Under the pieces are notes generated by a model, which saw nothing but the letters and a program-made list of their open reading frames with translations, had not been told where the DNA came from and ran no database searches. Positions 1-7,740 of a stretch of 16,620 nucleotides of DNA are shown piece after piece. Origin of the DNA: Deltaproteobacteria bacterium (GTDB taxonomy: Bacteria > Desulfobacterota > BSN033 > UBA1163); NCBI GenBank assembly GCA_016875255.1, contig VGRU01000053.1, positions 1 to 16,620 of the forward strand. Reading direction: 5' to 3'. Within the stretch, counting starts at the first letter, position 1; each line of letters opens with the position of its first letter. The position numbers were made by a program, and so were the translations under genes.

Positions 1-2
1 AG

Positions 3-131
3 AACCTTCCTTTTTTACAGTTTGTTCTCATTTATCTGATGAAAGTGATTGGTTCGATACCCAAGATGGAGCCCGTTTGGGAGCTTCTTTTGACCGACGA
101 ACTTTTGATGGGTCTGTGTGGGTTTAATGGT
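3..131 (+). pseudogene. N-terminal remnant of an IS4-like transposase
   Basis: Read in the frame of position 3, this stretch is open and encodes residues that resemble the N-terminal part of DDE transposases of the type found at 2672-3976. It includes LQFVLIYLMKV, SIPKMEPVWELLLTDE and LMGLCGFN. The likeness stops at the Phe-Asn codons near 126-131; the frame then runs on through unrelated residues to a stop at 201-203. The downstream transposase begins its family-like sequence with Phe-Asn-Ala-Tyr-Gln-Val in an open frame from 2672. The simplest reading is one gene cut in two by the element between them. The Phe-Asn codons differ between the two sides (TTT AAT against TTC AAC), so the pieces could instead come from two diverged copies. 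The start codon may lie outside the window. Confidence 0.55.
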
Positions 132-178
132 AAAGATTGTATACGGAGTGAAGTGAAACGGAATTCCGGATACAATCG

Positions 179-193
179 GTTGAACGAAGCCGC
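179..193. repeat. Outer inverted repeat, left copy
   Basis: GTTGAACGAAGCCGC here is matched, reverse-complemented, by 2663-2677 (GTTGAACGAAACCGC) with one mismatch. It lies outside the inner repeat pair and marks the probable left limit of the inserted element. Confidence 0.6.
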
Positions 194-258
194 GGCCCGA
201 TAGCTATGGGGATTTAATCAGGCAGCGTGCTTCTTACCGAAGTCTTATAAGTATCGCT

Positions 259-276
259 CTTTGACAACTGAATAGG
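259..276. repeat. Inner inverted repeat, left copy
   Basis: CTTTGACAACTGAATAGG is repeated in inverted orientation at 2620-2637 with one mismatch. It contains a TTGACA hexamer, so each copy could also act as a -35 box pointing into the element. Confidence 0.65.
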
Positions 277-436
277 ATTTTGGCGTCCATTGCATGTTTT
301 TTTCAACCCAACTTGGCATCTCAACAGCGTTTATAAGAAGATGCTCCTCTCTTTTTCAGGATCAGGTTAAAGATCTGCGCCTCCTTTTTATCCCCCTCCG
401 ATTGACATAAGTTCTTCTTCCCCATGATACCTTTCT

Positions 437-1621
437 TCAGGGAGGCCGCTCCCAATATAATGGCAATAAGGTTTCTCTTAGGACCCATTTCCCCTTCCCA
501 CAATGGGGACAAACTCTGGGGTCGATTCCAGTGATCCGAGTCAAGAGGTCTTCCCATGTTTCTTTCGGAGCCTTCTGGGACTCCTTATCCGTCCATACTC
601 CAAGAAGCCTCCTGCATTGTAAGAGTTTTCCTTTTCGGTTCCGATGACTCAATATCCCATAATAGCGGATCTTCACAAACTGATCCGGTAGGACATGGAG
701 CAGGAAACGGCGGATGAATTCAAAGGCCTCCAGGGTTAGCCATTTGATTTTATTATCATCTGCAGAGTCCCGCCACCGGAAGGTGACCCGGTTGCCCTCG
801 ATCTTGACCAACCGATCATTCGAGAGGGCTACCCGATGGGTGTAACGGCCCAGATAATCCATCACCTTCCCGGGATTCCTTAAGGAAGGCTTACAGTAAA
901 CCACCCAGTCTTGTTTATAAAGCTCATTGAGGTATTGCTTGAAGGCTGGGGCTTGTTTCAATCCCTCAATCTGGCCAGCAAACTTCAATTCCCCAGCCTG
1001 ATAGGCTCTTTTTAGGCCGTCAAGGAATTTGCCTCGAAACAAGGCCGACAGCACCTTAACTGCAATAAAGAAGTTCTTCCTCGAACAAACCCATCGCTTC
1101 CCATCCGGAGATAATCCCCCTGCGGGAACCAGGCAGTGCAGATGAGGATGGTCCATCAAGGTCTGAGTCCAGGTGTGCAAGATGGCGATGAACCCGATCT
1201 GTGCCCCCAGATGTTTTGGGTCTTTAGCAAGCTTCGTGAGGGTTTCGGAGGCGGATTGGAAGAGGAGGTTGTAAACGACCTTCTGATTCCTCAGAGCCAA
1301 GAGTCTGACCCCTTCGGGAAGAGTGAAGACCGCGTGAAAGTAGGAAACTGGTAACAACTCCTCCTCCCTCGCTTCCAACCACCGCTGTTTGTCCAAAGAT
1401 TGGCATTTGGGACAGTGCCGGTTGCGGCAGGAGTTATAAGAAATCCTCAAGGTACCGCACTGATCGCACTGGTCGATATGGCCGCCCAACTCTGAGGTTC
1501 GGCAAATCTCGATCGCCCGCATCACACGCTTGTGACGAACGGGCATCTGGTGACCATGAACCTCGCGATAGGCTTGCCCAAAAGTCCGAAACAGATCGGC
1601 TACCTCTAATAACGGTTTCAT
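437..1621 (-). CDS. IS91-family (Y2, HUH) transposase
   Basis: This rolling-circle-type transposase (394 aa, the usual IS91-family length) nicks and joins single DNA strands through tyrosine-DNA intermediates. An N-terminal zinc-binding region has Cys52/Cys55 and the CRNRHCPKC cluster at residues 65-73. The HUH metal site is at 158-162 (HPHLH), and the paired catalytic tyrosines are in YLGRYTHRVA, Tyr256 and Tyr260. A second zinc pair, CPHC, sits near the C-terminus. All key residues are present, so the protein looks intact. The start at 1621 follows a strong ribosome-binding site (AGGAAGGGGG) and lies 15 bases after the stop of the integrase gene, so the two are one operon. Its activity cannot be judged from sequence. 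Confidence 0.93.
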   Translation of the reverse strand: MKPLLEVADLFRTFGQAYREVHGHQMPVRHKRVMRAIEICRTSELGGHIDQCDQCGTLRISYNSCRNRHCPKCQSLDKQRWLEAREEELLPVSYFHAVFTLPEGVRLLALRNQKVVYNLLFQSASETLTKLAKDPKHLGAQIGFIAILHTWTQTLMDHPHLHCLVPAGGLSPDGKRWVCSRKNFFIAVKVLSALFRGKFLDGLKRAYQAGELKFAGQIEGLKQAPAFKQYLNELYKQDWVVYCKPSLRNPGKVMDYLGRYTHRVALSNDRLVKIEGNRVTFRWRDSADDNKIKWLTLEAFEFIRRFLLHVLPDQFVKIRYYGILSHRNRKGKLLQCRRLLGVWTDKESQKAPKETWEDLLTRITGIDPRVCPHCGKGKWVLRETLLPLYWERPP

Positions 1622-1636
1622 CAGAGGGCCCCCTTC

Positions 1637-2491
1637 CTAAGAGGTGGGCTTCTCTGGTGTCTCTAAGAAATCGATGGGGCTCCTGACGCCTCCCAGATCC
1701 TTTCGGCTCAGATGAAGATAAACCGCTGTGGTTTTGGGAGTCGCATGCCCCAGCAGACGCTGAATATGGTAAAGATCGGTCCCTGCCTCCAGAAGGTGGG
1801 TCGCAAAACTGTGGCGAAGCGTATGCACCGTGGCGCGTTTCTTGATCCCGGCCTCATGAAGGACCTTTCCAAAAACCCTCTGAACCGATGAAACCGAAAG
1901 AGGTCCCTTCGCCGCTTGTCCGGGAAACAGCCATTCCTTCGGCCGATACGCTCTCCAATAATCACGCAGAACCTCCAACACACGCTGCGCCAATAAGGTG
2001 TAGCGATCCTTCGCTCCTTTGCTCTGCTCAACCCGAATCACCATCCGCTGGCTGTCAATGTCCGAAACCTTCAAATGGACCACCTCGCCCACTCGCAGGC
2101 CAGCCGAATAAATCGTCATCAGGATCGCACGATGCTTCAGATTCCGAGTGGCTAAGAAAATAGCCCAAACCTCCTGCGGAGAAAGAACCACCGGAAGTCT
2201 CTTCTCCATCTTGGACCGGGGAATTCGAAACCCACTCCAATCCTTTTTCAAGGTCGTCTCATACAGAAACTTCAACGCGCTATACGTCTGACTGATGGCG
2301 GCTTGAGAAACCTTCTTATCTTCGATGAGGTAGTGAAGATACTGCCGAATCTCCTCCTCCGACATCTCGGCCGGAGATCGATTAAAATGAAGGGCAAAGC
2401 TCTTCACAGAGGCTAAATAACAGGACCGTGTCTTCGGACTGTAATGCTTTAACTCCAAATCCCTCTTCATCTGATCGTGCAATTTTCCCAT
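1637..2491 (-). CDS. Tyrosine recombinase/integrase of the IS91-like element
   Basis: This is a site-specific recombinase of the phage-integrase/XerD type, 284 aa, which cuts and rejoins DNA through a 3'-phosphotyrosine. The N-terminal SAM-like core-binding domain covers about residues 4-83 and the catalytic domain about 100-265. The full active-site set is visible: Arg133 (SAGLRVGE), Lys158 (SKGAKDR), His223 and Arg226 (HTLRHSFATH), His249 (LLGHA) and nucleophile Tyr258. The start follows an excellent ribosome-binding site (AAAGGAG, about 8 bases upstream). It is the first gene of the operon with the HUH transposase, so it most likely serves that element. Resolution or integration activity is possible; the exact division of labour is not visible here. 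Confidence 0.92.
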   Translation of the reverse strand: MGKLHDQMKRDLELKHYSPKTRSCYLASVKSFALHFNRSPAEMSEEEIRQYLHYLIEDKKVSQAAISQTYSALKFLYETTLKKDWSGFRIPRSKMEKRLPVVLSPQEVWAIFLATRNLKHRAILMTIYSAGLRVGEVVHLKVSDIDSQRMVIRVEQSKGAKDRYTLLAQRVLEVLRDYWRAYRPKEWLFPGQAAKGPLSVSSVQRVFGKVLHEAGIKKRATVHTLRHSFATHLLEAGTDLYHIQRLLGHATPKTTAVYLHLSRKDLGGVRSPIDFLETPEKPTS

Positions 2492-2619
2492 GACCTGTCT
2501 CCTTTCTTCAAAAAGTAGATTTTGTACCCTCTACTTCTTAACAGAAAGGAGCAGGTCTCTAAATTGACAGATGAATCAATGGAGAGAATGCGTCTCTATG
2601 CCGTGGACTAACACCAAAC

Positions 2620-2637
2620 CCTATTCAATTGTCAAAG
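2620..2637. repeat. Inner inverted repeat, right copy
   Basis: CCTATTCAATTGTCAAAG is the inverted partner of 259-276. On the minus strand it contains TTGACA (2635-2630), followed after 17 bases by a poor -10 match (GTTAGT, 2612-2607). It could be a weak promoter for the integrase-transposase operon. Confidence 0.6.
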
Positions 2638-2662
2638 AACAAATTCTTTAAACTACCGCGAA

Positions 2663-2677
2663 GCGGTTTCGTTCAAC
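2663..2677. repeat. Outer inverted repeat, right copy
   Basis: This is the inverted partner of 179-193 with one mismatch. It overlaps the Phe-Asn codons at which the interrupted transposase resumes, so it marks the right junction of the insertion to within a few bases. Confidence 0.6.
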
Positions 2678-2686
2678 GCCTATCAG

Positions 2687-3976
2687 GTGAACAACGGCAG
2701 TTGTGAGAGGGGGACAAGGCTGCGTAAGACGCCCATGCCGGAGGTTCGGGGGGCGCTTTGTGTGGATACGTTGGCCAACCAAATTGTGAAGATAACGCCT
2801 CGGCGGATAGAGAATTTCTTCAATCACTGTATCCAGAGATTAGCCAAGGCTCGGGTCTTTCCTAAGTATATCCATGCGGCCTGTGATACGACGCTCTATG
2901 AGACGACGGATCAATTTGAGGGATGTGGCAAGGTTTTGCGGGAGCGGAAGGTCAAGGCCCGGGGTTATCGTAAGTCTGGGGAGCTCAAGGCAGTCAAGGT
3001 ATGGCTTTATGGGTGGAAGATCTGGGCGATCTATGAGGTTCAGACGGGGATTCCCATGGCGATTAAGATTGATACAATCGAGAAGCCGGATAATCTGCAC
3101 GTTCTTGAGGTATTGGAGCAGGCCAAGGAGAATGTGAAGCAGAGCAGTGTGATCCGTTCCCTGGTGGAGGATCGAGCCTTTCTGGATGGGAAGAGTTTAT
3201 ATGCGATCGATCAGCAAGGGATTGAATTTGTCATTCCTTTGAAGAGCAATATGGAAGCGACGCGGGATGCCCGGGCGCTTGCCCTGGAGGCTTCTTGCTC
3301 GATGGAGAGCACGCGGGAAGTGACAGTGACTCATGGTTATGGGAAGAAGAAATTTGACGAGAAGGTTTTAACGACCTTGGTGGGGGTGCCCGGGCTTTTG
3401 AGCTGCGATTGGTTTAACCCCGAAGGGTCTGAGGCCAATACGGCCAAGAAAGATTATGAGCCGATTCCCTTGAATGCGGTGGTGGTCAAGACCTGGAACA
3501 ATCAGACCCCCCCGGTGGATAAACAGGTGGTTTTCGTGACCAATGGAGAGGTCAAAGATCCCTTTGTTGCTTTTGATCGCTATGATGATCGTAGTCTGAT
3601 GGAAAATAATCTCTTTCGCGAGACGAAACAGGACTGGCATCTGGAGGATCCTCCGAAGAAGACCAGGGAGGGCGTATTTGTCCAAGTTTATATGGTGATG
3701 GCCATGAAGGCGCTGACCAAGGCCTTTTTGATGTGGCAAGAAGAGCAGGCACGACTCCACGAGTTAGGCAAAGAGACGTCCTGGGAGATGTATCGAAGAA
3801 AGCTCAAAATGCTCAACCGCAATAAACTGATTGTTTTTGTGGCGGCCTACTTTGGGATCTTTCTTTCCCATGAAGTGATCATGCTGGTCGATGTCCCTGT
3901 TCACAAGACGGCCAAGGAACTGGGAGTCACCCGAGCCTCGATCTATACCAAGTATACCGGACTCTCGCCCCCCTGA
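2687..3976 (+). CDS. IS4-superfamily DDE transposase, N-terminus cut off
   Basis: This is a DDE transposase of the DDE_Tnp_1/IS4 type. The catalytic triad is visible as Asp67 (AACDTTLYETT), Asp162 (VEDRAFLDG) and Glu306, the last within a motif close to the Y-R-E-K signature (Tyr299, Arg302, Glu306, Lys314). The C-terminus is complete, ending in a helix-turn-helix-like segment. The GTG at 2687 is only the first possible start: family-like residues (FNAYQV) continue upstream in an open frame to about 2672. The missing N-terminal part seems to be the fragment at 3-131, separated by the IS91-like element. The gene is therefore probably dead, or makes a protein lacking its N-terminal DNA-binding part. 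The IS family name is inferred from motifs only. Confidence 0.8.
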   Translation: MNNGSCERGTRLRKTPMPEVRGALCVDTLANQIVKITPRRIENFFNHCIQRLAKARVFPKYIHAACDTTLYETTDQFEGCGKVLRERKVKARGYRKSGELKAVKVWLYGWKIWAIYEVQTGIPMAIKIDTIEKPDNLHVLEVLEQAKENVKQSSVIRSLVEDRAFLDGKSLYAIDQQGIEFVIPLKSNMEATRDARALALEASCSMESTREVTVTHGYGKKKFDEKVLTTLVGVPGLLSCDWFNPEGSEANTAKKDYEPIPLNAVVVKTWNNQTPPVDKQVVFVTNGEVKDPFVAFDRYDDRSLMENNLFRETKQDWHLEDPPKKTREGVFVQVYMVMAMKALTKAFLMWQEEQARLHELGKETSWEMYRRKLKMLNRNKLIVFVAAYFGIFLSHEVIMLVDVPVHKTAKELGVTRASIYTKYTGLSPP

Positions 3977-4064
3977 TTCATCGACATACTTTGGGCGAAT
4001 CGATTTGCGGCACCATAATTATCTTTGATCCTTATATCGGAGTTCCAGGGAGTTTGGGGAAGCC

Positions 4065-4093
4065 TTGACACCACTGGGGTAACATTGTATTTT
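4065..4093 (+). promoter_or_regulatory. Sigma-70 type promoter of the threonine aldolase
   Basis: TTGACA (4065-4070), a spacer of 17 bases, and TATTTT (4088-4093) give a perfect -35 box and a good -10 box at ideal spacing. They lie just upstream of the ATG at 4127. The site is outside the transposase gene and is the clearest promoter in the window. Confidence 0.75.
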
Positions 4094-4126
4094 CTTAACG
4101 AAACAGTGAATGATGGGAGACGAAAG

Positions 4127-5167
4127 ATGAAGAAATGGATTGATCTTAGAAGCGATACAGTGACACGGCCTACGCCTGCCATGAGAAAGGCGATGTCAGA
4201 AGCAGAGGTGGGAGACGATGTCTTCGGCGAAGACCCCACGGTCAATCGACTCCAGGAGAGGGTGGCTCAGATGCTTGGAAAGGAAGCCGCTCTCTTCGTC
4301 CCCTCCGGAACCATGGCCAACCAGCTTGCGATCAAATCCCATACCCAACCGGGAGATGAGGTCGTCATTGAAGCCACCTCCCATCCCTATAACTTTGAGG
4401 GGGGAGGAGGAGCGGTTTTGTCGGGTATCCAGTTTCACTGTCTCAAGGGAATTCGTGGCATTCTCGATGCTTCGCAGATTGAAGAGGCCATCCGGCCGGA
4501 TGACCACCACTTTCCTGTCACCCGGCTGATCTGTCTTGAAAATACTCATAACCGGGGAGGAGGCTCCATTTATCCGGCGGAAAAGATGGCAGAGATCTAT
4601 CGGTTGGCAACATCAAAGGGCCTCTCGGTCCATCTCGATGGAGCCAGGCTCTGGAATGCTTCGGTGGCCTCCGGAGTCAATCCTCATGAATACGGTCAAT
4701 GGGCGGACTCCGTATCGGTCTGCCTCTCAAAAGGGTTGGGAGCCCCTATTGGATCTCTGGTCGCAGGGTCGAAAAAGTTTGTTGACCGGGTCCACCGCTT
4801 TAGAAAGATGTTTGGAGGCGGAATGCGTCAGGTCGGGATCATTGCAGCGGCCGGGCTTTATGCGCTGGATCACCACCTTGAACGTCTAAAAGAAGACCAT
4901 CAGAATGCGAAACGTCTCGCAGTGGGTTTGAAGGAACTGAAGGGAGTTTCTCTTGATCCGAAGCATGTGGAAACCAATATTGTCATATTCGATGTAACCG
5001 AGACCGGTAAAACAGGCCCTCAGATTGCAGAAGCCATGAAACATAACGGAATCCTCATCCATCCCTTTGGAAAAACACAAATTCGTCTGGTCACGCATCT
5101 GGATGTAAGCGGTAGGGATATTGAAATCGCTTTGAAGGCCTTTGAGGAAGTATTAGGGAAAAAATGA
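4127..5167 (+). CDS. ltaE: Low-specificity L-threonine aldolase
   Basis: This PLP enzyme of fold type I cleaves L-threonine or L-allo-threonine to glycine and acetaldehyde in the cytoplasm. At 346 aa it is the usual length. Family hallmarks are the N-terminal [29 protein letters not shown] at 31-40, the phosphate-binding SGTMANQ at 60-66, His85 near the cofactor ring, Asp171 and Arg174 in [10 protein letters not shown], and Schiff-base Lys202 in [10 protein letters not shown]. The frame is open upstream to 4025, but the ATG at 4127 is chosen because GGGAG lies six to eight bases before it, the promoter ends at 4093 and the protein then starts like its relatives. It overlaps the next small ORF by ATGA. 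It has no visible link to the gas-vesicle genes. Confidence 0.95.
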   Translation: MKKWIDLRSDTVTRPTPAMRKAMSEAEVGDDVFGEDPTVNRLQERVAQMLGKEAALFVPSGTMANQLAIKSHTQPGDEVVIEATSHPYNFEGGGGAVLSGIQFHCLKGIRGILDASQIEEAIRPDDHHFPVTRLICLENTHNRGGGSIYPAEKMAEIYRLATSKGLSVHLDGARLWNASVASGVNPHEYGQWADSVSVCLSKGLGAPIGSLVAGSKKFVDRVHRFRKMFGGGMRQVGIIAAAGLYALDHHLERLKEDHQNAKRLAVGLKELKGVSLDPKHVETNIVIFDVTETGKTGPQIAEAMKHNGILIHPFGKTQIRLVTHLDVSGRDIEIALKAFEEVLGKK

Positions 5168-5361
5168 TGACAGTATACGAAGCTCTGGTTACAATATCTC
5201 AAGGAAATTATCAGGATATACCTGAATGCAGGGCCAAGAAAAATCTTTTACTCTGGTCTCCTCAAAAGGCGAGGGAAGTGTTGGAAAATTTTCATAATGA
5301 CTCTTTAAACTCTACCCTTACTAAATGGGTAAATCAGGATATAACTTCATTGGATTTTTGA
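5164..5361 (+). CDS. Small hypothetical protein coupled to threonine aldolase
   Basis: This 65-aa ORF begins in the ATGA overlap with the threonine aldolase stop, an arrangement typical of translational coupling. I do not recognise the protein. It has no membrane segment and no repeated motif; it has one cysteine (residue 22), several Asn/Lys residues and a central [16 protein letters not shown] stretch that could be helical. The ATGA overlap and the same strand argue for a real gene. The short length and the position before a repeat-rich region leave room for chance. No function is proposed. Confidence 0.5.
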   Translation: MMTVYEALVTISQGNYQDIPECRAKKNLLLWSPQKAREVLENFHNDSLNSTLTKWVNQDITSLDF

Positions 5362-5430
5362 TTGAAAACGAGTGATCTTCTTAATAAACTTTAACCTTGA
5401 AGTTGGGTATAATTTACAAAGAAAGGGTTA

Positions 5431-5577
5431 GGTAAACCCCGTTAGAAAGTCTTCGACTTTCCAACGGTGAGGCTCACATGGGGCATTAAACCCCATGTTC
5501 GCTCTAAAAGGCCTCCGGCCCGGAGGGAATTATATCTTCATCCCCGCTGCAAGCAGCTGGGCTTTCCAACGGGGTAA
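5431..5577. repeat. Array of hairpins (REP-like cluster)
   Basis: Within about 150 bases there are at least four hairpins in a row. Stem CCGTT-GAAAGTC pairs with GACTTTC-AACGG at 5439-5467 (one mismatch). CATGGGG pairs with CCCCATG at 5477-5497. CCTCCG pairs with CGGAGG at 5512-5526. GCTGC pairs with GCAGC at 5546-5557. The unit CCCCGTTRGAAAG appears at 5437-5449 and, inverted, at 5562-5574, so the outer arms can also pair with each other. This looks like a palindromic intergenic repeat of REP/BIME type, or the scaffold of a structured RNA. Confidence 0.7.
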
Positions 5578-5618
5578 AGAGGAGTCGGTTGCGGAGTTAT
5601 TAAGGGGAGTATAATATT

Positions 5619-5705
5619 GTTTACATCGAAATATATCGTTTTTGTAGGGCAGGCCTTTAGGCCTGCTTATTGCAAGGCTGAAGCCTTGCCCTACGAAATG
5701 TAAAC
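5619..5705. repeat. Compound palindromic intergenic repeat
   Basis: The outer arms GTTTACAT (5619-5626) and ATGTAAAC (5698-5705) and the inner arms GTAGGGC (5644-5650) and GCCCTAC (5688-5694) are perfect inverted repeats. Inside lie two further hairpins, AGGCCTTTAGGCCT (5651-5664) and AAGGCTGAAGCCTT (5674-5687), giving a cruciform or cloverleaf shape. Modules with GTAGGGCAGGC...TGCCCTAC ends are dispersed in many bacterial genomes. The same lineage may carry many copies, but only one is in this window. Confidence 0.75.
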
Positions 5706-5727
5706 TATTTTATGCTCTTGGTAATAT

Positions 5728-5907
5728 ATGGAAGAAAATATAGAACGTTGTCAAAAGTGCGGGAAGCAACAGGCATTACAGGGTGTCGCTGTAACTAATG
5801 GGAAAAGAACATTTCATCTCTTTTATCTTTGTGCTGAATGTGGAAATGTCGACATTGAAGAATTACTAATGATAATTGGATTGTATAAAGAAAAGAGAAA
5901 AACATAG
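5728..5907 (+). CDS. Small zinc-ribbon protein
   Basis: This 59-aa ORF has two CxxC knuckles, CQKC at residues 8-11 and CAEC at 35-38, separated by about 23 residues with a basic, beta-prone stretch (TNGKRTFHLFYL). That is the plan of a zinc ribbon, suggesting a small nucleic-acid- or protein-binding adaptor; no more precise role can be read. It ends with a helical tail (IEELLMIIGLYKEKRK). The ribosome-binding site before the ATG is weak. It sits alone between the compound palindrome and a second repeat block, converging with the histidine kinase gene, and lies inside the exact 18-bp inverted repeat 5431-5448/6041-6058. Confidence 0.6.
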   Translation: MEENIERCQKCGKQQALQGVAVTNGKRTFHLFYLCAECGNVDIEELLMIIGLYKEKRKT

Positions 5908-5951
5908 ACCTTATTTTTTTCAAAAGCTTATTTTTCTATACACCCCAAAGA

Positions 5952-6058
5952 TTTACCCCGCTAGAAACGTTCTCCATTTAAGGATGGGATTTAGAAAAAA
6001 AATGTTCATTATTTATTGAAGGGGGGTTAAAGCCACGTCTTTTCTAACGGGGTTTACC
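5952..6058. repeat. Second REP-like repeat block
   Basis: TTTACCCCGCTAGAAACGT (5952-5970) is inverted, with a few changes, by ACGTCTTTTCTAACGGGG and its continuation up to 6058. The two form long arms around an A/T-rich loop. The right arm TTTCTAACGGGGTTTACC (6041-6058) is the exact reverse complement of 5431-5448. It lies between convergent genes and may help to end transcription of the kinase gene. Confidence 0.65.
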
Positions 6059-6065
6059 GCTTCTT

Positions 6066-7664
6066 TCAGCCCTGGGGAAGATCTGAACGGGAAAAAAATT
6101 GTGTTTTCTCCCTTCCCAACATTCTTTTTACACTCTTCAGAAAATCGGCATTGTCGAATGGTTTGAAGATACACTCCGCCTGGATCTTTTCAAAGAATGT
6201 CCTTGTCTCTGAACTGATTGTGTCTCCCGTGAAGAACAAGATTCTATTAGATAGTTTTAAATTCCTCTTCACGATCTCCTGATATAAACTTATTCCGTCC
6301 AAACCCGGCATTTTCAGGTCAATTATAATTAAGTCATAGTTCCTTTCTTTAAGTTTATTCAATGCCGATTCCCCATTCGATACAGTATCCACTTTCATGC
6401 CTTCTCTTTCAAAAATATTTCTTACGAGGTCTAAAATAAGAAGTTCATCATCAATGATCAGAACTTTCTTGCCTGAAACCCTCCCTTCTTCTTCCTTCTC
6501 TTCCGGTTCAACAATCTTTTCCTCCAAATCGATGATCGGGAGTTCCACCGTAAATGTTGCCCCCTCTCCCAAACGGCTCTTAACGAAGATTGTGCCTCCA
6601 TGTTCCTGGACAATTTTATAGGAGACGTTCAAACCAAGACCCGTTCCTGTCTTTTTTGTGGTAAAAAAGGGCTCAAAGAGCTTAGAAAGATTCTCTTCTG
6701 AAATCCCAGATCCATTGTCTTTAAAGGAGATTCTGATCAAAGACCTTTCCAAATCGAATCTTGTCTGGATCTCCAATCTTCTACAACCGTGGGCCTCCTT
6801 CATCGCATATTCGGCATTGATGAGGAGGTTCAAAAAGACCTGCTGAAGTTGTTGAGGGTCCGCCATTGTCCTTGGTAAATCGGCTTGAAAATCTTCAACG
6901 ATATCAACATTATTTATCTTCGAATTATAGGACTTCAGTGCAATGGTGCTTCTCAATATCTCATCGATATTGACATAAGACTTCTCAGATTTCCTCTTTC
7001 GGGCGAAGGCAAGGAATTTCTGAACAATACCGGAGGTTCGCATGGCTTCGTCGTGCAACCTCTCCAAATCCTCTTTAATCTCTTCGCTTACCTCTTTTGA
7101 ACCCTTAAGAAGTTGGGCATATCCAATGACCGAAGTTAAAGGATTATTCAATTCATGAGCAACACAAGAAATCAACTCTCCTAATCCCGAAAGTTTTTCA
7201 AGTTGAACCAATTCGCCCTGAAGTCTTTTCTGTTCGGTGATATCTCTCATAATGTGGGCAAATCCTTTCAGACCTCCTTCAGCATTGGATAATGGATAAA
7301 TGGAAATGTTAAATTCTCCTTTTAAATGAGGGATCTTCACCTCTTCATTGGCAAACTTTTTCGTCTCTATCGCTTGAAGACAGGGGCACCCTTTTATAGG
7401 TTCTGATAAATGATGAATTACTTCATAACACCTCTTCCCAATCAAGTCAGAAAGCTTTGTATTTAAAATTCTGGCCAAACTCTGGTTTGCATCGAGTATA
7501 TTAAAATTGACATCATGAATCGATATGCCCTCCTCAATTGCATCGAAGATTACCTTCCATTCATTTTGGGCATCCTCTAATTTAGACGCTCTTTTGGTAA
7601 CCATCTGTTCCAAAGGAAAGTTATTCTTCCGTTTTTCCCAAGATTGTTTGAAGTTTTGAGTCAT
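6066..7664 (-). CDS. PAS hybrid histidine kinase with C-terminal receiver
   Basis: This 532-aa soluble hybrid sensor kinase has no membrane segment. A PAS domain covers about residues 32-145 and includes a CPC motif (93-95). HisKA has phospho-acceptor His170 in VAHELNNPLTSVIGYA. HATPase_c has N-box Asn283, DNGSG at 316-320 and TGTGLGL at 339-345. A receiver domain at about 399-517 has Asp405/Asp406, phospho-acceptor Asp449 (IIDLKMPG), Thr479 and Lys501. A Glu-rich linker (380-393) joins kinase and receiver. The start follows AGGGG at about 10 bases. It lies 76 bases downstream of the GvpJ-like gene on the same strand, so it may close the gas-vesicle operon and sense a cytoplasmic signal, such as redox or ligand, for it. 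A possible output is the stand-alone receiver at 14155-14547. Confidence 0.93.
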   Translation of the reverse strand: MTQNFKQSWEKRKNNFPLEQMVTKRASKLEDAQNEWKVIFDAIEEGISIHDVNFNILDANQSLARILNTKLSDLIGKRCYEVIHHLSEPIKGCPCLQAIETKKFANEEVKIPHLKGEFNISIYPLSNAEGGLKGFAHIMRDITEQKRLQGELVQLEKLSGLGELISCVAHELNNPLTSVIGYAQLLKGSKEVSEEIKEDLERLHDEAMRTSGIVQKFLAFARKRKSEKSYVNIDEILRSTIALKSYNSKINNVDIVEDFQADLPRTMADPQQLQQVFLNLLINAEYAMKEAHGCRRLEIQTRFDLERSLIRISFKDNGSGISEENLSKLFEPFFTTKKTGTGLGLNVSYKIVQEHGGTIFVKSRLGEGATFTVELPIIDLEEKIVEPEEKEEEGRVSGKKVLIIDDELLILDLVRNIFEREGMKVDTVSNGESALNKLKERNYDLIIIDLKMPGLDGISLYQEIVKRNLKLSNRILFFTGDTISSETRTFFEKIQAECIFKPFDNADFLKSVKRMLGREKTQFFSRSDLPQG

Positions 7665-7740
7665 GAAGTTGAAACCCCTGATTTTTTCCCTACTTTCGGC
7701 AATACATTAAAGGTTTCTTCACAAATAGGGTTTTCAAAAA

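Larger units (their letters stand above)
179..2677 (-). mobile_element. IS91-like element with integrase and HUH transposase
   Basis: The element carries a tyrosine recombinase (1637-2491) and an IS91-type transposase (437-1621) in one minus-strand operon, a combination known in part of the IS91 family. Its limits are inferred from two nested imperfect inverted repeats. The outer pair is 179-193 against 2663-2677 (one mismatch) and the inner pair is 259-276 against 2620-2637 (one mismatch). Classical IS91 members lack terminal inverted repeats and use GAAC/CAAG-type targets; a GAAC lies at 182-185 and a GTTC at 2671-2674. The element appears to have landed in an IS4-like transposase gene. The 203-436 stretch left of the transposase stop holds no gene that I can support and is where the origin-type end would lie. 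Exact ends are uncertain. Confidence 0.6.

Noticed and set aside
321..557. 78-aa minus-strand ORF at the end of the IS91-type transposase
   Set aside because: More than half lies over the 3' end of the transposase in another frame; there is no ribosome-binding site or family likeness.
2665..2700. Integron attC-like core sites (GTTCAAC / GTTGAAC near the right element end)
   Set aside because: The 7-mers fit the loose core consensus, but there is no paired attC structure and no cassette array; the sequence is coding in the interrupted transposase.
2840..3760. Minus-strand ORFs opposite the IS4-like transposase
   Set aside because: These are antisense shadows of a gene with clear catalytic motifs.
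5431..6058. CRISPR array
   Set aside because: The repeats are inverted, unequal in spacing and palindromic; there are no regular direct repeats with unique spacers.
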